38,150 bases of DNA from Chloroflexia bacterium (GTDB taxonomy: Bacteria > Chloroflexota > Chloroflexia > Thermobaculales > Thermobaculaceae): NCBI GenBank assembly GCA_030446765.1, contig JAUJMR010000008.1, forward strand, positions 4,587-42,736, in the 5' to 3' direction. The translations under genes were made by a program, and so were the position numbers. The number at the start of each line of letters is the position of its first letter. The first letter of the stretch is position 1. The notes beneath the pieces were generated by a model, which worked only from the letters and a program-made list of their open reading frames with translations, was not told where the DNA came from and searched no databases. Positions 28,615-37,089 of this stretch are shown piece after piece.

Positions 28615-30420
28615 GTGAGAGGTCTGTTCCCGGCGTACCGCTATCTCGGGCGGCACAAGAGTAAGGTCGCGCTCGCGATGTTCTGCATCCTGGCGGCAAA
28701 CATCGCCGCGCTGCTCGCGCCATACCTGCTGCGGCTCGCGATCGACGCGATCAACGAGGGCACGACCAGCGGCCAACTCGCACTCTACGGTGTTTTTCTC
28801 TTCGGCGCGGCGATCGTCGAGGGGTTCTTCCGGTTCTACTCGCGCTACCTCGGCGCAGCGACCTCCCGCGATGTGGAGTACGAGCTTCGCAACGACCTCT
28901 TCCAGCACTTCCAGCGGCAAGATGCCGCCTTCTTCCAACGCTCCCGCACCGGCGACCTCATGGCGCGGGCGACGAACGACCTGAATGCCGTCCAGCGCGC
29001 ACTCGGGCCGGGCATCTCCAACAGCGTGAACACCGTCGTCGCCTTTGTGGGCACCGTTGCCGTAATGCTCACGATCGATGTGCAGTTGGCGCTGTACTCC
29101 GCGATCATCCTGCCGCTGATGAGCCTGACCTTCGGCATCACCGGCGGCATCATCCAGCGCCGTTACGAGAAGGTGCAGGAGGGCTTCTCCGACATCTCAA
29201 CCAAGGTGCAGGAGAACGCGTCGGGCATCCGCGTCGTCAAGGCATACGCGCAGGAAGCCGCGGAGCTTGAAGCGTTCGCAGACATCAACCGGCAATACAT
29301 CCGCAACAGCATCGCCCACCTGCGCGTGCAGGCGCTCCTCTGGCCCGCGATGTTCACCGTCGGCGGCATCGCGACGGTCGTGGTGCTCTACTTCGGCGGC
29401 CAGGACGTGATCGCCGGGCGCATCTCCCTCGGAGAGCTTGTGCAGTTCATCGCGTACGTCGGCGCGCTGCGCTGGCCGATGATCGCGCTCGGCTGGGTGA
29501 TGAACCTGATCCAGCAGGGCAGCGCCTCGATGATCCGGCTCCAGCAAGTGCTCCAGGCAGACCCCGCGATCCGCGACGCCCGCGATCCGCATCCCCTGCA
29601 AGAACTCCGCGGCGAGATCCTCTTCCGCGACGTGACGCTCCGCCACGCCGACGCGACCGTCCTGTCGCACATCGACCTCCACGTCCCCGCCGGCTCGACT
29701 GTCGCGATCGTCGGCCCAACCGGCAGCGGCAAGAGCAGCCTGGCTGCGCTGGTCCCCCGCCTCTGGGACCCGACGGAGGGGCAGGTGCTCATAGACGGCA
29801 TAGACGTGCGGCTGATCCCGCTGGAGCTGCTGCGGCGCTCGGTCGGGTTCGTGCCACAGGAAACCTTCCTCTTCTCGGAGCCTATCCGCGAGAACATCGC
29901 GTTCGGCGTCGATGAGGCATCGCAGCAGAAGGTTGAGTGGGCTGCGACGGTGAGCCAGCTCGAGCGTGACGTGGAGCAGTTCCCCCACGGGTACGAGACG
30001 TACCTCGGGGAGCGCGGGGTGACCCTGTCCGGCGGGCAGAAGCAGCGCACCGCGATCGCCCGCGCCGTGCTCAAGGACCCGCGCATTCTCATCCTCGACG
30101 ATGCGCTCTCCGCGGTGGACACCTACACCGAAGAGGAGATCCTGCGCCGGCTGCGACAGGTGATGCAGAGCCGCACGAGCCTGATCATCTCCCACCGCAC
30201 GTCGACGGTGCGCGGCGCGGACAAGATCGTCGTGCTCGACGACGGGCGGATCGTGGAGCAGGGCACGCACGACGAGCTCGTCGCGCTCGATGGACTGTAC
30301 GCCGCGATGTACCGACGGCAATTGCTCGCCGAGGAGTTGGGCGCCGATCCGGAAGACCCAGACATCAATCTGGTCAGCGACGCGGATGGCCAAATCCCCG
30401 TAGCGAGCAATGAGTCGTGA
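28615..30420 (+). CDS. ABC exporter half-transporter with degenerate ATPase site (BmrC/TM287-like)
   Basis: A 601-aa fusion of a six-helix exporter domain (about 20-310, start VRGLFPAYRYLGRHKSKVALAMF) and an ATPase domain. Walker A GPTGSGKSS from residue 367, Q-loop VPQETFLFS, signature LSGGQKQR from 471, Walker B ILILDDALSAVD, H-loop ISHRTST. The residue after the Walker B Asp is Asp496, not the catalytic Glu. This is the pattern of the non-catalytic half of heterodimeric exporters such as TM287 and BmrC. A catalytic partner is expected, but none follows. GTG 28615 is preferred over the upstream ATG 28534 because the promoter points to it and the first transmembrane region follows closely. 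The substrate is unknown: drugs, lipids or peptides. Confidence 0.92.
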   Translation: MRGLFPAYRYLGRHKSKVALAMFCILAANIAALLAPYLLRLAIDAINEGTTSGQLALYGVFLFGAAIVEGFFRFYSRYLGAATSRDVEYELRNDLFQHFQRQDAAFFQRSRTGDLMARATNDLNAVQRALGPGISNSVNTVVAFVGTVAVMLTIDVQLALYSAIILPLMSLTFGITGGIIQRRYEKVQEGFSDISTKVQENASGIRVVKAYAQEAAELEAFADINRQYIRNSIAHLRVQALLWPAMFTVGGIATVVVLYFGGQDVIAGRISLGELVQFIAYVGALRWPMIALGWVMNLIQQGSASMIRLQQVLQADPAIRDARDPHPLQELRGEILFRDVTLRHADATVLSHIDLHVPAGSTVAIVGPTGSGKSSLAALVPRLWDPTEGQVLIDGIDVRLIPLELLRRSVGFVPQETFLFSEPIRENIAFGVDEASQQKVEWAATVSQLERDVEQFPHGYETYLGERGVTLSGGQKQRTAIARAVLKDPRILILDDALSAVDTYTEEEILRRLRQVMQSRTSLIISHRTSTVRGADKIVVLDDGRIVEQGTHDELVALDGLYAAMYRRQLLAEELGADPEDPDINLVSDADGQIPVASNES

Positions 30421-30438
30421 GTAGGTGAGTTCACGAGT

Positions 30439-30452
30439 CACGAGCGCTCGTG
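30439..30452. terminator. Perfect palindrome after the ABC exporter
   Basis: CACGAGCGCTCGTG, 14 bp, 19 bases after the exporter stop. No T run follows. It may form a weak stop hairpin. Confidence 0.35.
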
Positions 30453-30472
30453 CTCAGCCGGTCGCACAATGC

Positions 30473-30490
30473 ATCAAGTAACGCGAAACG
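30473..30490. repeat. Short dispersed repeat, copy 1
   Basis: ATCAAGTAACGCGAAACG, identical to the core of the repeats at 31029-31052 and 31875-31898. It marks a third boundary of the duplicated region. Confidence 0.7.
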
Positions 30491-31028
30491 TAGCTCCGCG
30501 CACGAATTCGGTACCTACTGCTAGCTCCTCCGCGCATCAAGAATGATTTTTGCAATGGCTATGCCTCAGGAGGGGCAATGTACTTCGGACGACCGCTAAG
30601 AGTCGATTCAACCGGCGGCGGGGAGCGGGTCGTCGCTACCTTAACTCTGCCGGCACCATCAACGTCACCCGGCGGGTTTGGGCCGACGTTCTGTAGTGGA
30701 GGACGTCTTTCGAAAACGCGGCCCTAAACTTTGTCTGCAAGGAATGTCTAGTTTCCCTCGAGCACCCAAAAGGCTCCCTCCCGGTGGGTGGATGTGGGGC
30801 GGTGGTCCGATTTTGAACCAAGAGTACTGGTCGCTATGCCTCACCAGCTCGTCCGTCACCCAGACCATCTTGCCTTCGTTCGGCGGAACGTATTCACCTC
30901 CCCCGTCGACCACCTATATCCAGTTTTTCCTCACGTGTACTGATTGCCTTGCTCCATCGAACCCACCTCGGCGGCGATGTGGGCAGTCTAACGACGGTCT
31001 GTCAGTCCAGAGGACCAGGGCCGAAGTC

Positions 31029-31052
31029 CTGATCAAGTAACGCGAAACGGTT
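31029..31052. repeat. Short dispersed repeat, copy 2
   Basis: 24 bases identical to 31875-31898 (core as in copy 1), 846 bp apart. A GGGCGTTCAACTGA segment follows in both, and then matching unit sequence. Confidence 0.8.
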
Positions 31053-31154
31053 TTCGTAGGGCGTTCAACTGACCGGCAACCCATCAAGGGCGTCGTTGAA
31101 TCGATTGTGCCTGGCCGTGTGCTCCCGTCACCAGGCCACGGCCGGGTGTGACCG

Positions 31155-31560
31155 GCCCCGATATCTCACGACCCCGAGGGATCAACCTCATACCGTCCCG
31201 CAATCTCCCTCATCGTGCCCGACAGGATCACAGTTGTCGCGCACATCCGCCACATCCGCGAGCGGCACGGACAGCGTCCGCCCATCCTCCGCAGAACCTC
31301 TATGTACCCAGGGTCACCCACTATGGTGATCGTGCCCTAGTTCTCCCTCACCCCCGCGCCCACACCGGACGCCTGCTCCATCTCTCGCACGGAGTGAGAT
31401 CGGATGCCCCACACGGGAGGCGACCGTACCCAAAAGGTCCATCCGCGCTCAGCACCCGCATCCCCTCCGACAGCGGATCGAGCGATGCCACGTCCTTCAC
31501 GATCACCCTCCAAGCTTCCTATGGCGTTAGCGCTCGCAACAAGCACGCCCCGAACGCCGC
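31155..31560 (-). pseudogene. Broken copy of the PRC-barrel-like gene
   Basis: Nucleotide blocks match the intact gene at 32043-32411 along most of its length, with small indels and substitutions. The only lasting open piece reads SVREMEQASGVGAGV, as in the intact copy. Stops and frame changes prevent a full product. Confidence 0.75.
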
Positions 31561-31874
31561 GTTGTACGGTCAGTACCAACTCGTCCGGTTCACCTGCAGT
31601 ACCCAGATCTCTGCGGGAATGAGACGTTCGGCGGAACGTATGTCACCTGGCGTTCGCGACACTTTGTACACCTCTACCACGTGACACAACCAGCCGGCGA
31701 CGATTGTCCCCATGGCGCAGCAGCGTTGTTCCATCGATGACCCACCTCGGCTTCGACGAACCACGCACGAAGTGCGATGTGGATTACCGCCTATCAAATC
31801 GCGCTGGAATCAGTGTCTCAACATCGGTCATTCAAACGAAGAGCATACAACCACGAGTATGGCTCACGTACTGG

Positions 31875-31898
31875 CTGATCAAGTAACGCGAAACGGTT
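31875..31898. repeat. Short dispersed repeat, copy 3
   Basis: 24 bases identical to 31029-31052. It lies ~145 bp past the 3' end of the intact PRC-barrel-like gene. Confidence 0.8.
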
Positions 31899-31916
31899 CG
31901 GGGATCGGCCCCGTAG

Positions 31917-31936
31917 GGGCGTTCAACTGAACGCCC
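31917..31936. repeat. 20-bp near-perfect hairpin
   Basis: GGGCGTTCA and TGAACGCCC pair exactly around an AC centre. In unit A the same place reads GGGCGTTCAACTGACC, so the hairpin has decayed there. It is downstream of the PRC-barrel-like gene and could be part of its 3' end. Confidence 0.5.
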
Positions 31937-32042
31937 GGCAACCCTCAAGGGCATATACTCGTTGAATCGATTGTGCCGGGCACTCGTGTGCTCCCGTCAC
32001 CAAGCCACTACACAAACTACGGGTGTGACCGGCCCCGATACC

Positions 32043-32411
32043 TCACAACCCCGAGGAATCAACATCATACCGCCCCGCAATCTCCCCCATCGTGCCCGAC
32101 AGGATCACATCGTTGTCGCGCACATCCGCGACATCCGCAAGCGGCACGGACAGGGTCCGGCCATCCTCTGCCCCGACCTCGACATACCCGGGCCGCGACT
32201 CCCCTATGGTGGTCGTGCCCTCTGGCAGATCGCTCACATCGGGACCCTCCTCGACGCCAGCGCCCACGCCGGACGCCTGCTCCATCTCCCGCGCGGAGTC
32301 GAGATCGGTGAACCCGCCCCACACCGAGACCACCGTACCCAAAAGCTCGCCATCCGCGCTCAGCACTCGCATCCCCTCCGACAGCGGACCGAGCGATGCC
32401 ACGTCCTTCAC
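32043..32411 (-). CDS. PRC-barrel-like small protein, 122 aa
   Basis: The first part (VASLGPLSEGMRVLSADGELLGTVVSVW) reads like a PRC-barrel strand pair, and the end (GYVEVGAEDGRTLSVPLADVADVRDNDVILSGTMGEIAG) is a second, similar small beta domain. Between them is a variable acidic linker (about 35-75). PRC-barrel proteins bind RNA or partner proteins or act in stress and photosynthetic complexes; the role here is unknown. The GTG at 32411 has GGAGG 6 nt upstream; the frame is open to 32453. A broken duplicate lies at 31155-31560. It is divergent from the ATP-grasp gene, 132 bases away, and could share regulation. Confidence 0.68.
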   Translation of the reverse strand: MKDVASLGPLSEGMRVLSADGELLGTVVSVWGGFTDLDSAREMEQASGVGAGVEEGPDVSDLPEGTTTIGESRPGYVEVGAEDGRTLSVPLADVADVRDNDVILSGTMGEIAGRYDVDSSGL

Positions 32412-32543
32412 GATTACCCTCCGATCTCCCAGGTGCTTATGGTGGTAGCGCACGCAACAAGCACGCCCCCGGTGCTGCCCAACCCTTTGCTACCATGACT
32501 CTTGGGCGTCCCCTAGGACCCGTGTAGCTCGAAGGAGGAGCGT

Positions 32544-33815
32544 ATGAGCGAGCACAACGGCGAGAGGAAACGCGTGCTCCTGCTAGTCTCGCCCGCGACA
32601 TACCGGGCGGGGGCTTTCCTTCAGGCCGCGCAGAAGCTCGACCTGGATGTCGTGCAAGGCGTGGACATGGCGAAGGATCTCGCGGCCCACTGGCACATAC
32701 CGCTCGCCCTGCGGTTCACGGAGCCGGATGCGGCTGTGGCCGCAGTCCTGGCATACGCCGAAGAACACCCCCTCGACGCGGTGCTGTCCGTCGACGATAG
32801 CGCGACCATCCTCGCGGCGCGCATCGGCGAGGCGCTCGGCCTGCCGCATAACTCGCCGGACGCCGCCGTGGCCGCGCGCGATAAGTACGAGATGCGCCGG
32901 ATGCTCGCCGCGGGCGATGTCCCCGTACCCCGCTTTGAGCGATTCGCGCTGACGGCGGACCCGGCACAGGTCGCGCAGCAGGTGGGGTACCCGTGCGTCC
33001 TCAAGCCGCTGCGGCTCTCCGGTAGCCGGGGCGTGATGCGCGCTGACGACACCGAGGGCTTCATCGCGGCGTGGCGCCGTCTCGCGCGCATGCTGCTCGC
33101 TGAGGGCAACCGGCCCGAGCACACCCACGTGCTCGTCGAAGCGTTCATCCCTGGCTTCGAGGTCGCGCTCGAAGGCATCCTCACGGACGGCGTGCTGCGG
33201 GTGCTCGCGCTCTTCGACAAGCCCGATCCGCTCGATGGCCCGTTCTTCGAGGAAACGATCTACGTCACCCCCTCGCGGCTGCCGATACCCGTGCAGGAGG
33301 CGATAGCCGCACGGTCCCAGCAGGCTGCGGCCGCGCTCGGGCTGCGCACCGGCCCGGTCCACGCGGAGCTGCGGGTGAACGAGCACGGGGCGTGGCTCGT
33401 CGAGATGGCCGGGCGGTCCATCGGCGGGCTCTGCTCTGATGTCTTGCAGTTCGGCGCGGACATGTGCCTCGAAGAGCTCATCCTTCGGCACGCCGTCGGC
33501 CTCGACATCGATGGCTATAGCCGCGACGAACACGCCGCCGGCGTGATGATGATCCCTATCCCCCGAGGCGGGATGCTCGCCTCCGTGGCGGGCGTGGAGG
33601 CAGCTCGCGCGGTCCCGGGGATTGCAGACGTGCGGGTCACCGCGAAACTTAACCAGCCGCTGGTCCCGCTCCCGGAGGGGGCGAGCTACCTCGGCTTCAT
33701 CTTCGCCCGTGGCCCTGATCCCGCTCGCGTCGAAACGGCGCTCCGCGAGGCCCACGGCCACCTGCACTTCGGCATAAAGCCGCACATCCCGCTGCTCGCA
33801 ACGGGCACGATGTAA
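32544..33815 (+). CDS. ATP-grasp domain enzyme (carboxylate-amine/thiol ligase type)
   Basis: A 423-aa cytoplasmic ATP-dependent ligase. The N-terminal preATP-grasp part is KRVLLLVSPATYRAGAFLQAAQKLDLDVV. The DKYEMRRMLAAGDVPVP segment is the usual entry to the ATP-grasp fold, and YPCVLKPLRLSGSRGVMRADD is the nucleotide-binding loop. VLVEAFIPGFEVALEGIL follows, and the metal-site region is GPVHAELRVNEHGAWLVEMAGRSIGG (Glu and Asn ligands). The C-terminal ~90 residues resemble the LAL-type cap domain of dipeptide and amino-acid ligases. It probably joins an amino acid to a carboxylate; substrates are unknown. ATG has AAGGAGG just upstream. It has no operon partner in the usual sense. Confidence 0.88.
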   Translation: MSEHNGERKRVLLLVSPATYRAGAFLQAAQKLDLDVVQGVDMAKDLAAHWHIPLALRFTEPDAAVAAVLAYAEEHPLDAVLSVDDSATILAARIGEALGLPHNSPDAAVAARDKYEMRRMLAAGDVPVPRFERFALTADPAQVAQQVGYPCVLKPLRLSGSRGVMRADDTEGFIAAWRRLARMLLAEGNRPEHTHVLVEAFIPGFEVALEGILTDGVLRVLALFDKPDPLDGPFFEETIYVTPSRLPIPVQEAIAARSQQAAAALGLRTGPVHAELRVNEHGAWLVEMAGRSIGGLCSDVLQFGADMCLEELILRHAVGLDIDGYSRDEHAAGVMMIPIPRGGMLASVAGVEAARAVPGIADVRVTAKLNQPLVPLPEGASYLGFIFARGPDPARVETALREAHGHLHFGIKPHIPLLATGTM

Positions 33816-33993
33816 AGGGCAGGGGCGGTCATCGCGCTGCCCCGCCGTTGGCTGCCAGCACGGATTGTCCCGGCTACGTATCGACGCCACCTCGCCCGCA
33901 GCCACAGACAAGACAGACCCGTTGCGGCACAGGAAATGCACGTCACCGACATCACCGTCACCGAGACACCGTGTTAGCTGACAGGAGGATGAT

Positions 33994-34233
33994 ATGGACA
34001 ACCAACCGGCCGAAGAGCGCACGCGCGACAGCATCGAGCAAACGGACATCAACACCAGCGGCCTCGCGAGCATGGACTCGGAGGATGAGAGCACTGGTGC
34101 CATGGGCGGTATCCTCGGGGATGACACGCAAAACGTGCGCTCCGACCATGACGACACGAGCGATCAGGATGCCGGCCGGGCAAGCGGGAGCGACAACGCC
34201 GAGGACCTCCCACGTATCTCGTCGACCCCCTGA
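33994..34233 (+). CDS. Small acidic protein of unknown function, 79 aa
   Basis: Believed real because of a strong AGGAGG 5 nt before the ATG. The product is highly acidic and hydrophilic, rich in Asp, Glu, Ser and Thr (SMDSEDESTGAMGGILGDDTQ; SDHDDTSDQDAGRASGSDNAED), with no Cys, Trp, membrane segment or recognised domain. It is probably disordered. A weak hairpin (ACGCC/GGCGT) overlaps its stop. It follows the ATP-grasp gene by 178 bases on the same strand. Confidence 0.6.
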   Translation: MDNQPAEERTRDSIEQTDINTSGLASMDSEDESTGAMGGILGDDTQNVRSDHDDTSDQDAGRASGSDNAEDLPRISSTP

Positions 34234-34355
34234 CGCCGTAGGGCGTTATCCGGCATGGGCGGGAACATCCGGAATAGGTCGCCGCACCTGACCGCACCTG
34301 GCGAGGGTACATATAGGCGAACAGACAACGCCCCAACGTGGATACGGGCGTGCCG

Positions 34356-34361
34356 TATAAT
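34356..34361 (+). promoter_or_regulatory. Consensus -10 box before the MFS gene
   Basis: TATAAT, with a GTG 7 bases later at 34368. No good -35 is visible at the 17-bp distance. The GTG is out of frame with the MFS gene and closes after 25 codons, so it could be a short leader ORF or a further frame error. Confidence 0.4.
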
Positions 34362-34435
34362 CGGCGTGTGCTCTTACCCGTCCGCGCCGAAAGCATAGCC
34401 GCCCCGCCCGACCCGTTGATCGCGAGCAGACCCGC

Positions 34436-35627
34436 GTGGCGCTAATCCAGCCATACGCAGCGCTGCTGCGCACGCCTCACGCCCTAGCGCCGGTGACGGC
34501 GGCTTTCCTTGGCCGTCTACCGACGGGGATGATGCCCCTCGCTCTGGTCCTGTTCGGATACGGGGCGAGCGGTTCCTACGCCACCGCCGGGCGGATCACG
34601 GCCGCATATACCCTGTGCTCCGCCCTCTTCGCGCCGGTGCAGGGGCGGCTTGTCGATCGCTTTGGGCAGACGTGGCCGCTCGTTGTGAGTGGCCTGGCGC
34701 ACTCGGCGGCACTGCTCGGGCTGCTGATCGCAGCAGCGAACGGTGCGGGCAGCGCTCTGTTGACCGCCCTGGCCGGTCTCGCCGGGCTGGCGTATCCGCC
34801 GGTGTCGGCGTGCATGCGGGCGCTCTGGTCTGAGCTTCTGGATGGAGAAGACCAGCGGCAGACAGCGTACGCCTTCGAGTCCGTCGTGATCGAGATCTCG
34901 TTCTTCGCGGGACCGTTGCTCGTGGGCCTGCTGGCCGCCGCGGGATCCCCGTCCAGCGCGGTGCTGGTGGCGGCCACGCTGGCGGGGGTGGGGCGCTCGG
35001 GTTCGCCGCCTCACGCCCGTCTCGCCGTTGGCGATCCGAGCAAGTCGACGGCGCCGTGCGCAACTTCCTCGGGCCACTGGTATCGCCCGGTATGCGCACC
35101 ATACTGATCGTCTCGATTCCGATCGGGGCAAGCTTCGGGGTGATGGACGTGACCATGCCCGCATTCGCCGAGGCCGAGGGGATTCCAGCGGCGGCGGGGG
35201 TGCTCATCGCGGCGATCTCCGTGGGCAGCATCCCCGGTGGCCTCTGGTACGGGGCGCGCAGGTTTTCCATGCCCCTCTCACGGCAGTGGGCACCATTCCT
35301 CGGGCTGACGGCGGTGGGGCTCGCGAGTCTCGCGCTGCCTGCAACGATCCCCCAGATGGCGGTCCTGCTCGCGCTGATGGGGTTCACCATCGCACCCGGC
35401 GTGACGTGCGCCCTCCTGCTCGTGGACCGGGTCGCGCCCGCCGGTACGCGCACCGAGGCGTTCACCTGGTGGAACACGGCGATCGTCGGGGGCTTGCGGG
35501 CGGCAACTACTTCGCGGGCATAATGACCGAACGCGTCGGGGTGGACACCGCGCTACTCGCCTCCAGCGCCGCTGCCGCCGGAGCCGCTGCACTGGCGGTG
35601 CTCCTACGGAGAAGCTACGAGGTCTAG
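34436..35627 (+). pseudogene. Major facilitator superfamily transporter, two frameshifts
   Basis: Twelve-helix exporter-type MFS protein, about 396 aa when restored. The start is probably GTG 34436 (MALIQPYAALLRTPHALAPVTAAFLGRLPTGM), a typical opening for actinobacterial and Chloroflexota MFS. First half: helices 1-6 with GRLVDRFGQTWPLVVSGL, which carries the loop 2-3 motif (DRFG). Second half: SPGMRTILIVSIPIGASFGVMDVTMPAF to AVLLRRSYEV. Frame breaks occur at the G-rich stretch 34984-34993 and near 35496. Adding one G at each restores reading (ALGFAASRPSRRW; IVGGLAGGNYFAGI). No ligand is predictable. Read error is likely. Confidence 0.87.
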
Positions 35628-35766
35628 CGCACGGCTAGTGCTGCGATCGGTACCACGCATAGCACCTCATTCACGTATTGATCGTGGCGTCGCAACAGCA
35701 GGGTTGCCGTTTGCGTACGACCAAACACCGCGAAGAGTTGCTATATGTGGTAGGTGGTATACGATC

Positions 35767-35990
35767 ATGGAAAAAACAACGGTGTACATTCCGCGCGAGA
35801 TGCAAGCGTCACTGAAGGCTCTGGCGAAGCGGACCGGGAGGTCACAGGCCGATCTAATGCGGAAGCGTTGGAGCTTTATGTTCGCGGACAACAGCGTCAG
35901 CTACCCAGCTTCGTGGGCATTATCGAAGATGGCAGCCTTCAGGCTCGGGATGTCGAGGACTGGCTCAATCAGAACTGGCACGCCGATTGA
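35767..35990 (+). pseudogene. vapB: VapB-type ribbon-helix-helix antitoxin, one frameshift
   Basis: Antitoxin of about 75 aa. It begins MEKTTVYIPREMQASLKALAKRTGRSQADLM, a ribbon-helix-helix (CopG/Arc type) DNA-binding start with the beta strand TTVYIP. It goes on, after a frame change at 35861-35862, as REALELYVRGQQRQLPSFVGIIEDGSLQARDVEDWLNQNWHAD, a usual toxin-binding tail. Adding one G repairs the break. The antitoxin normally binds and blocks the toxin and represses the operon. Its TGA overlaps the toxin TTG start by 4 bp. A GTATAC palindrome lies just upstream and may be part of the operator. Confidence 0.82.
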
Positions 35991-36384
35991 TCACCCTCGA
36001 CACGTCAGCGGTCGTTGCGCTGCTCGATGCACGGGATCAGGATCATGATCGCGTTCGCGAAGCGTTAGCGGCGGATGCCGGACCATACCTGTTACCGGTT
36101 GGCATCCTGGCGGAGATCACCTATTTCATCGAGCGAAGAATCGGCCAGAAAGTACTCGATGGCTTCCTTGCTTCCGTGGAAATGGGCGATCTAGCCTGGA
36201 CTGTGGCGAGCAGGACCTCGCTCGAATCCGGTGGTTAGTGAACCGCTACGCCGATCTGCCGCTCAGCTTCGCCGATGCTGCCGTGATGGCCTGCGCGGAG
36301 CGACACGGTGGTCGTGTTCTAACGCTGGGCCTACGCCACTTTGGCGTCGTTGCCCGAGAAGTGAGTCTCATCCTGCTGCCATAG
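35987..36384 (+). pseudogene. vapC: VapC-type PIN-domain ribonuclease toxin, one frameshift
   Basis: Toxin of about 131 aa. TTG start at 35987 in a 4-bp overlap with vapB. The PIN domain begins ITLDTSAVVALLDARDQDH with the first catalytic Asp, followed by LPVGILAEITYFIERR with the conserved Glu. After a frame change at 36203-36206 come LSFADAAVMACAERHGGRVLTLGLRHFGVVA with the last acidic cluster, and a TAG stop at 36382-36384. One G added to GTGGCG gives WTVGEQDLARIRWLVNRYADLP and restores the frame. All four acidic residues of the metal site appear to be kept. VapC toxins cleave specific RNAs, often tRNA. Confidence 0.84.
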
Positions 36385-36474
36385 CCATGGACGGAATAGT
36401 CGGCGCAGTTCGGCGCGCGGCCCGATTCAATATGTGCCAAGCCACTACAGCGAAAGCCTGACGCGATCCTTTCA

Positions 36475-37089
36475 CTACTCGCCCTTCGTAGCCCAGGCCA
36501 GCCCCCGGTAGTCTTTGGGGATGAGGGCGTACATGTGCGAGTCGCGTGGGCGGCCCTCGACGTCGGGCAGGCTGTTGCGCAGGGTGCCCTCGTGCACGAA
36601 GCCCAGCCCCGCAGCCACCGCCCGGCTGCGCGTGTTGCGCACGTCCATACGGATGAACACGCGGTTCGCGGCCAGATCATCGAACGCCCAGCGCGTGAGC
36701 AGTTGCACCGCCTCGGTCATGTAGCCCCGGCCCTCGGCGCTACGCCGCAGCCAGTACCCGATCTCGAACGAGCGCAGATCCCAGTCGATGTGATGCAGGC
36801 CGCTGCCACCGAGCAGCAGCCTGCTCTCCCGCTCGAAGATGCCGGTGGACAGATTCTGACGCAGGAGCCACCACGCCGCGGCGCGCGCCACGTACTCCCG
36901 CGCGTCGTCCACGGAGGTGTAGCGGCCCGCCCACGGCAGCCACGGCGCGAGGTGCTCGCGCGACTCGTCCACCGCCTCCCACAGGGCGGGCGCGTCACCC
37001 GCACCGAACGGCCGCAGCCGCACCCTCGGACCGTCCAGATACTCCGGCATCCCGATCAGGATGGGCGAGCTACCCGTCGCCTCGCTCAT
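36475..37089 (-). CDS. GNAT family N-acetyltransferase (RimJ/RimL type)
   Basis: A 204-aa acetyl-CoA-dependent acetyltransferase. YLDGPRVRLRPFGAGDAPALWEAVDESREHLAPWLPWAG is the RimJ/RimL-like start. The acetyl-CoA motif A is FEIGYWLRRSAEGRGYMTEAV, and the C-terminal core is RVFIRMDVRNTRSRAVAAGLGFVHEGTLRNSL. The ATG overlaps the stop of the glycosidase upstream by 4 bp (ATGA), so the two are translationally coupled. That coupling hints at an acetylated sugar or a shared regulon, but it is only context. It is unrelated in detail to the GNAT gene at 4253-4861. Confidence 0.9.
   Translation of the reverse strand: MSEATGSSPILIGMPEYLDGPRVRLRPFGAGDAPALWEAVDESREHLAPWLPWAGRYTSVDDAREYVARAAAWWLLRQNLSTGIFERESRLLLGGSGLHHIDWDLRSFEIGYWLRRSAEGRGYMTEAVQLLTRWAFDDLAANRVFIRMDVRNTRSRAVAAGLGFVHEGTLRNSLPDVEGRPRDSHMYALIPKDYRGLAWATKGE

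Larger units (their letters stand above)
30421..32042. other. Decayed region with a degraded tandem duplication
   Basis: About 1.6 kb without an intact gene. It contains two diverged units of roughly 0.75-0.85 kb: unit A about 30800-31560, unit B about 31560-32460. Unit B ends in the intact PRC-barrel-like gene. Each unit seems to have carried a second small minus-strand gene; fragments are GGGEYVPPNEGKMVWVTDELVR at 30845-30910 and SRTPGDIRSAERLIPAEIWV near 31610-31670, neither intact. Confidence 0.6.

Noticed and set aside
29197-30441. 414-codon minus-strand open frame over the ABC exporter
   Set aside because: It is antisense to intact Walker A, signature and Walker B motifs; low-complexity product.
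30473-31898. Three spaced copies of one short sequence that might suggest a CRISPR-like array
   Set aside because: Spacing is 0.5-0.85 kb, copies differ in length and no cas gene is present; they fit a decayed tandem duplication.
32583-34157. 524-codon open frame on the minus strand opposite the ATP-grasp gene
   Set aside because: It is a mirror of the G+C-rich plus-strand gene; its product is Arg/His-rich without motifs, while the plus frame has clear ATP-grasp motifs.
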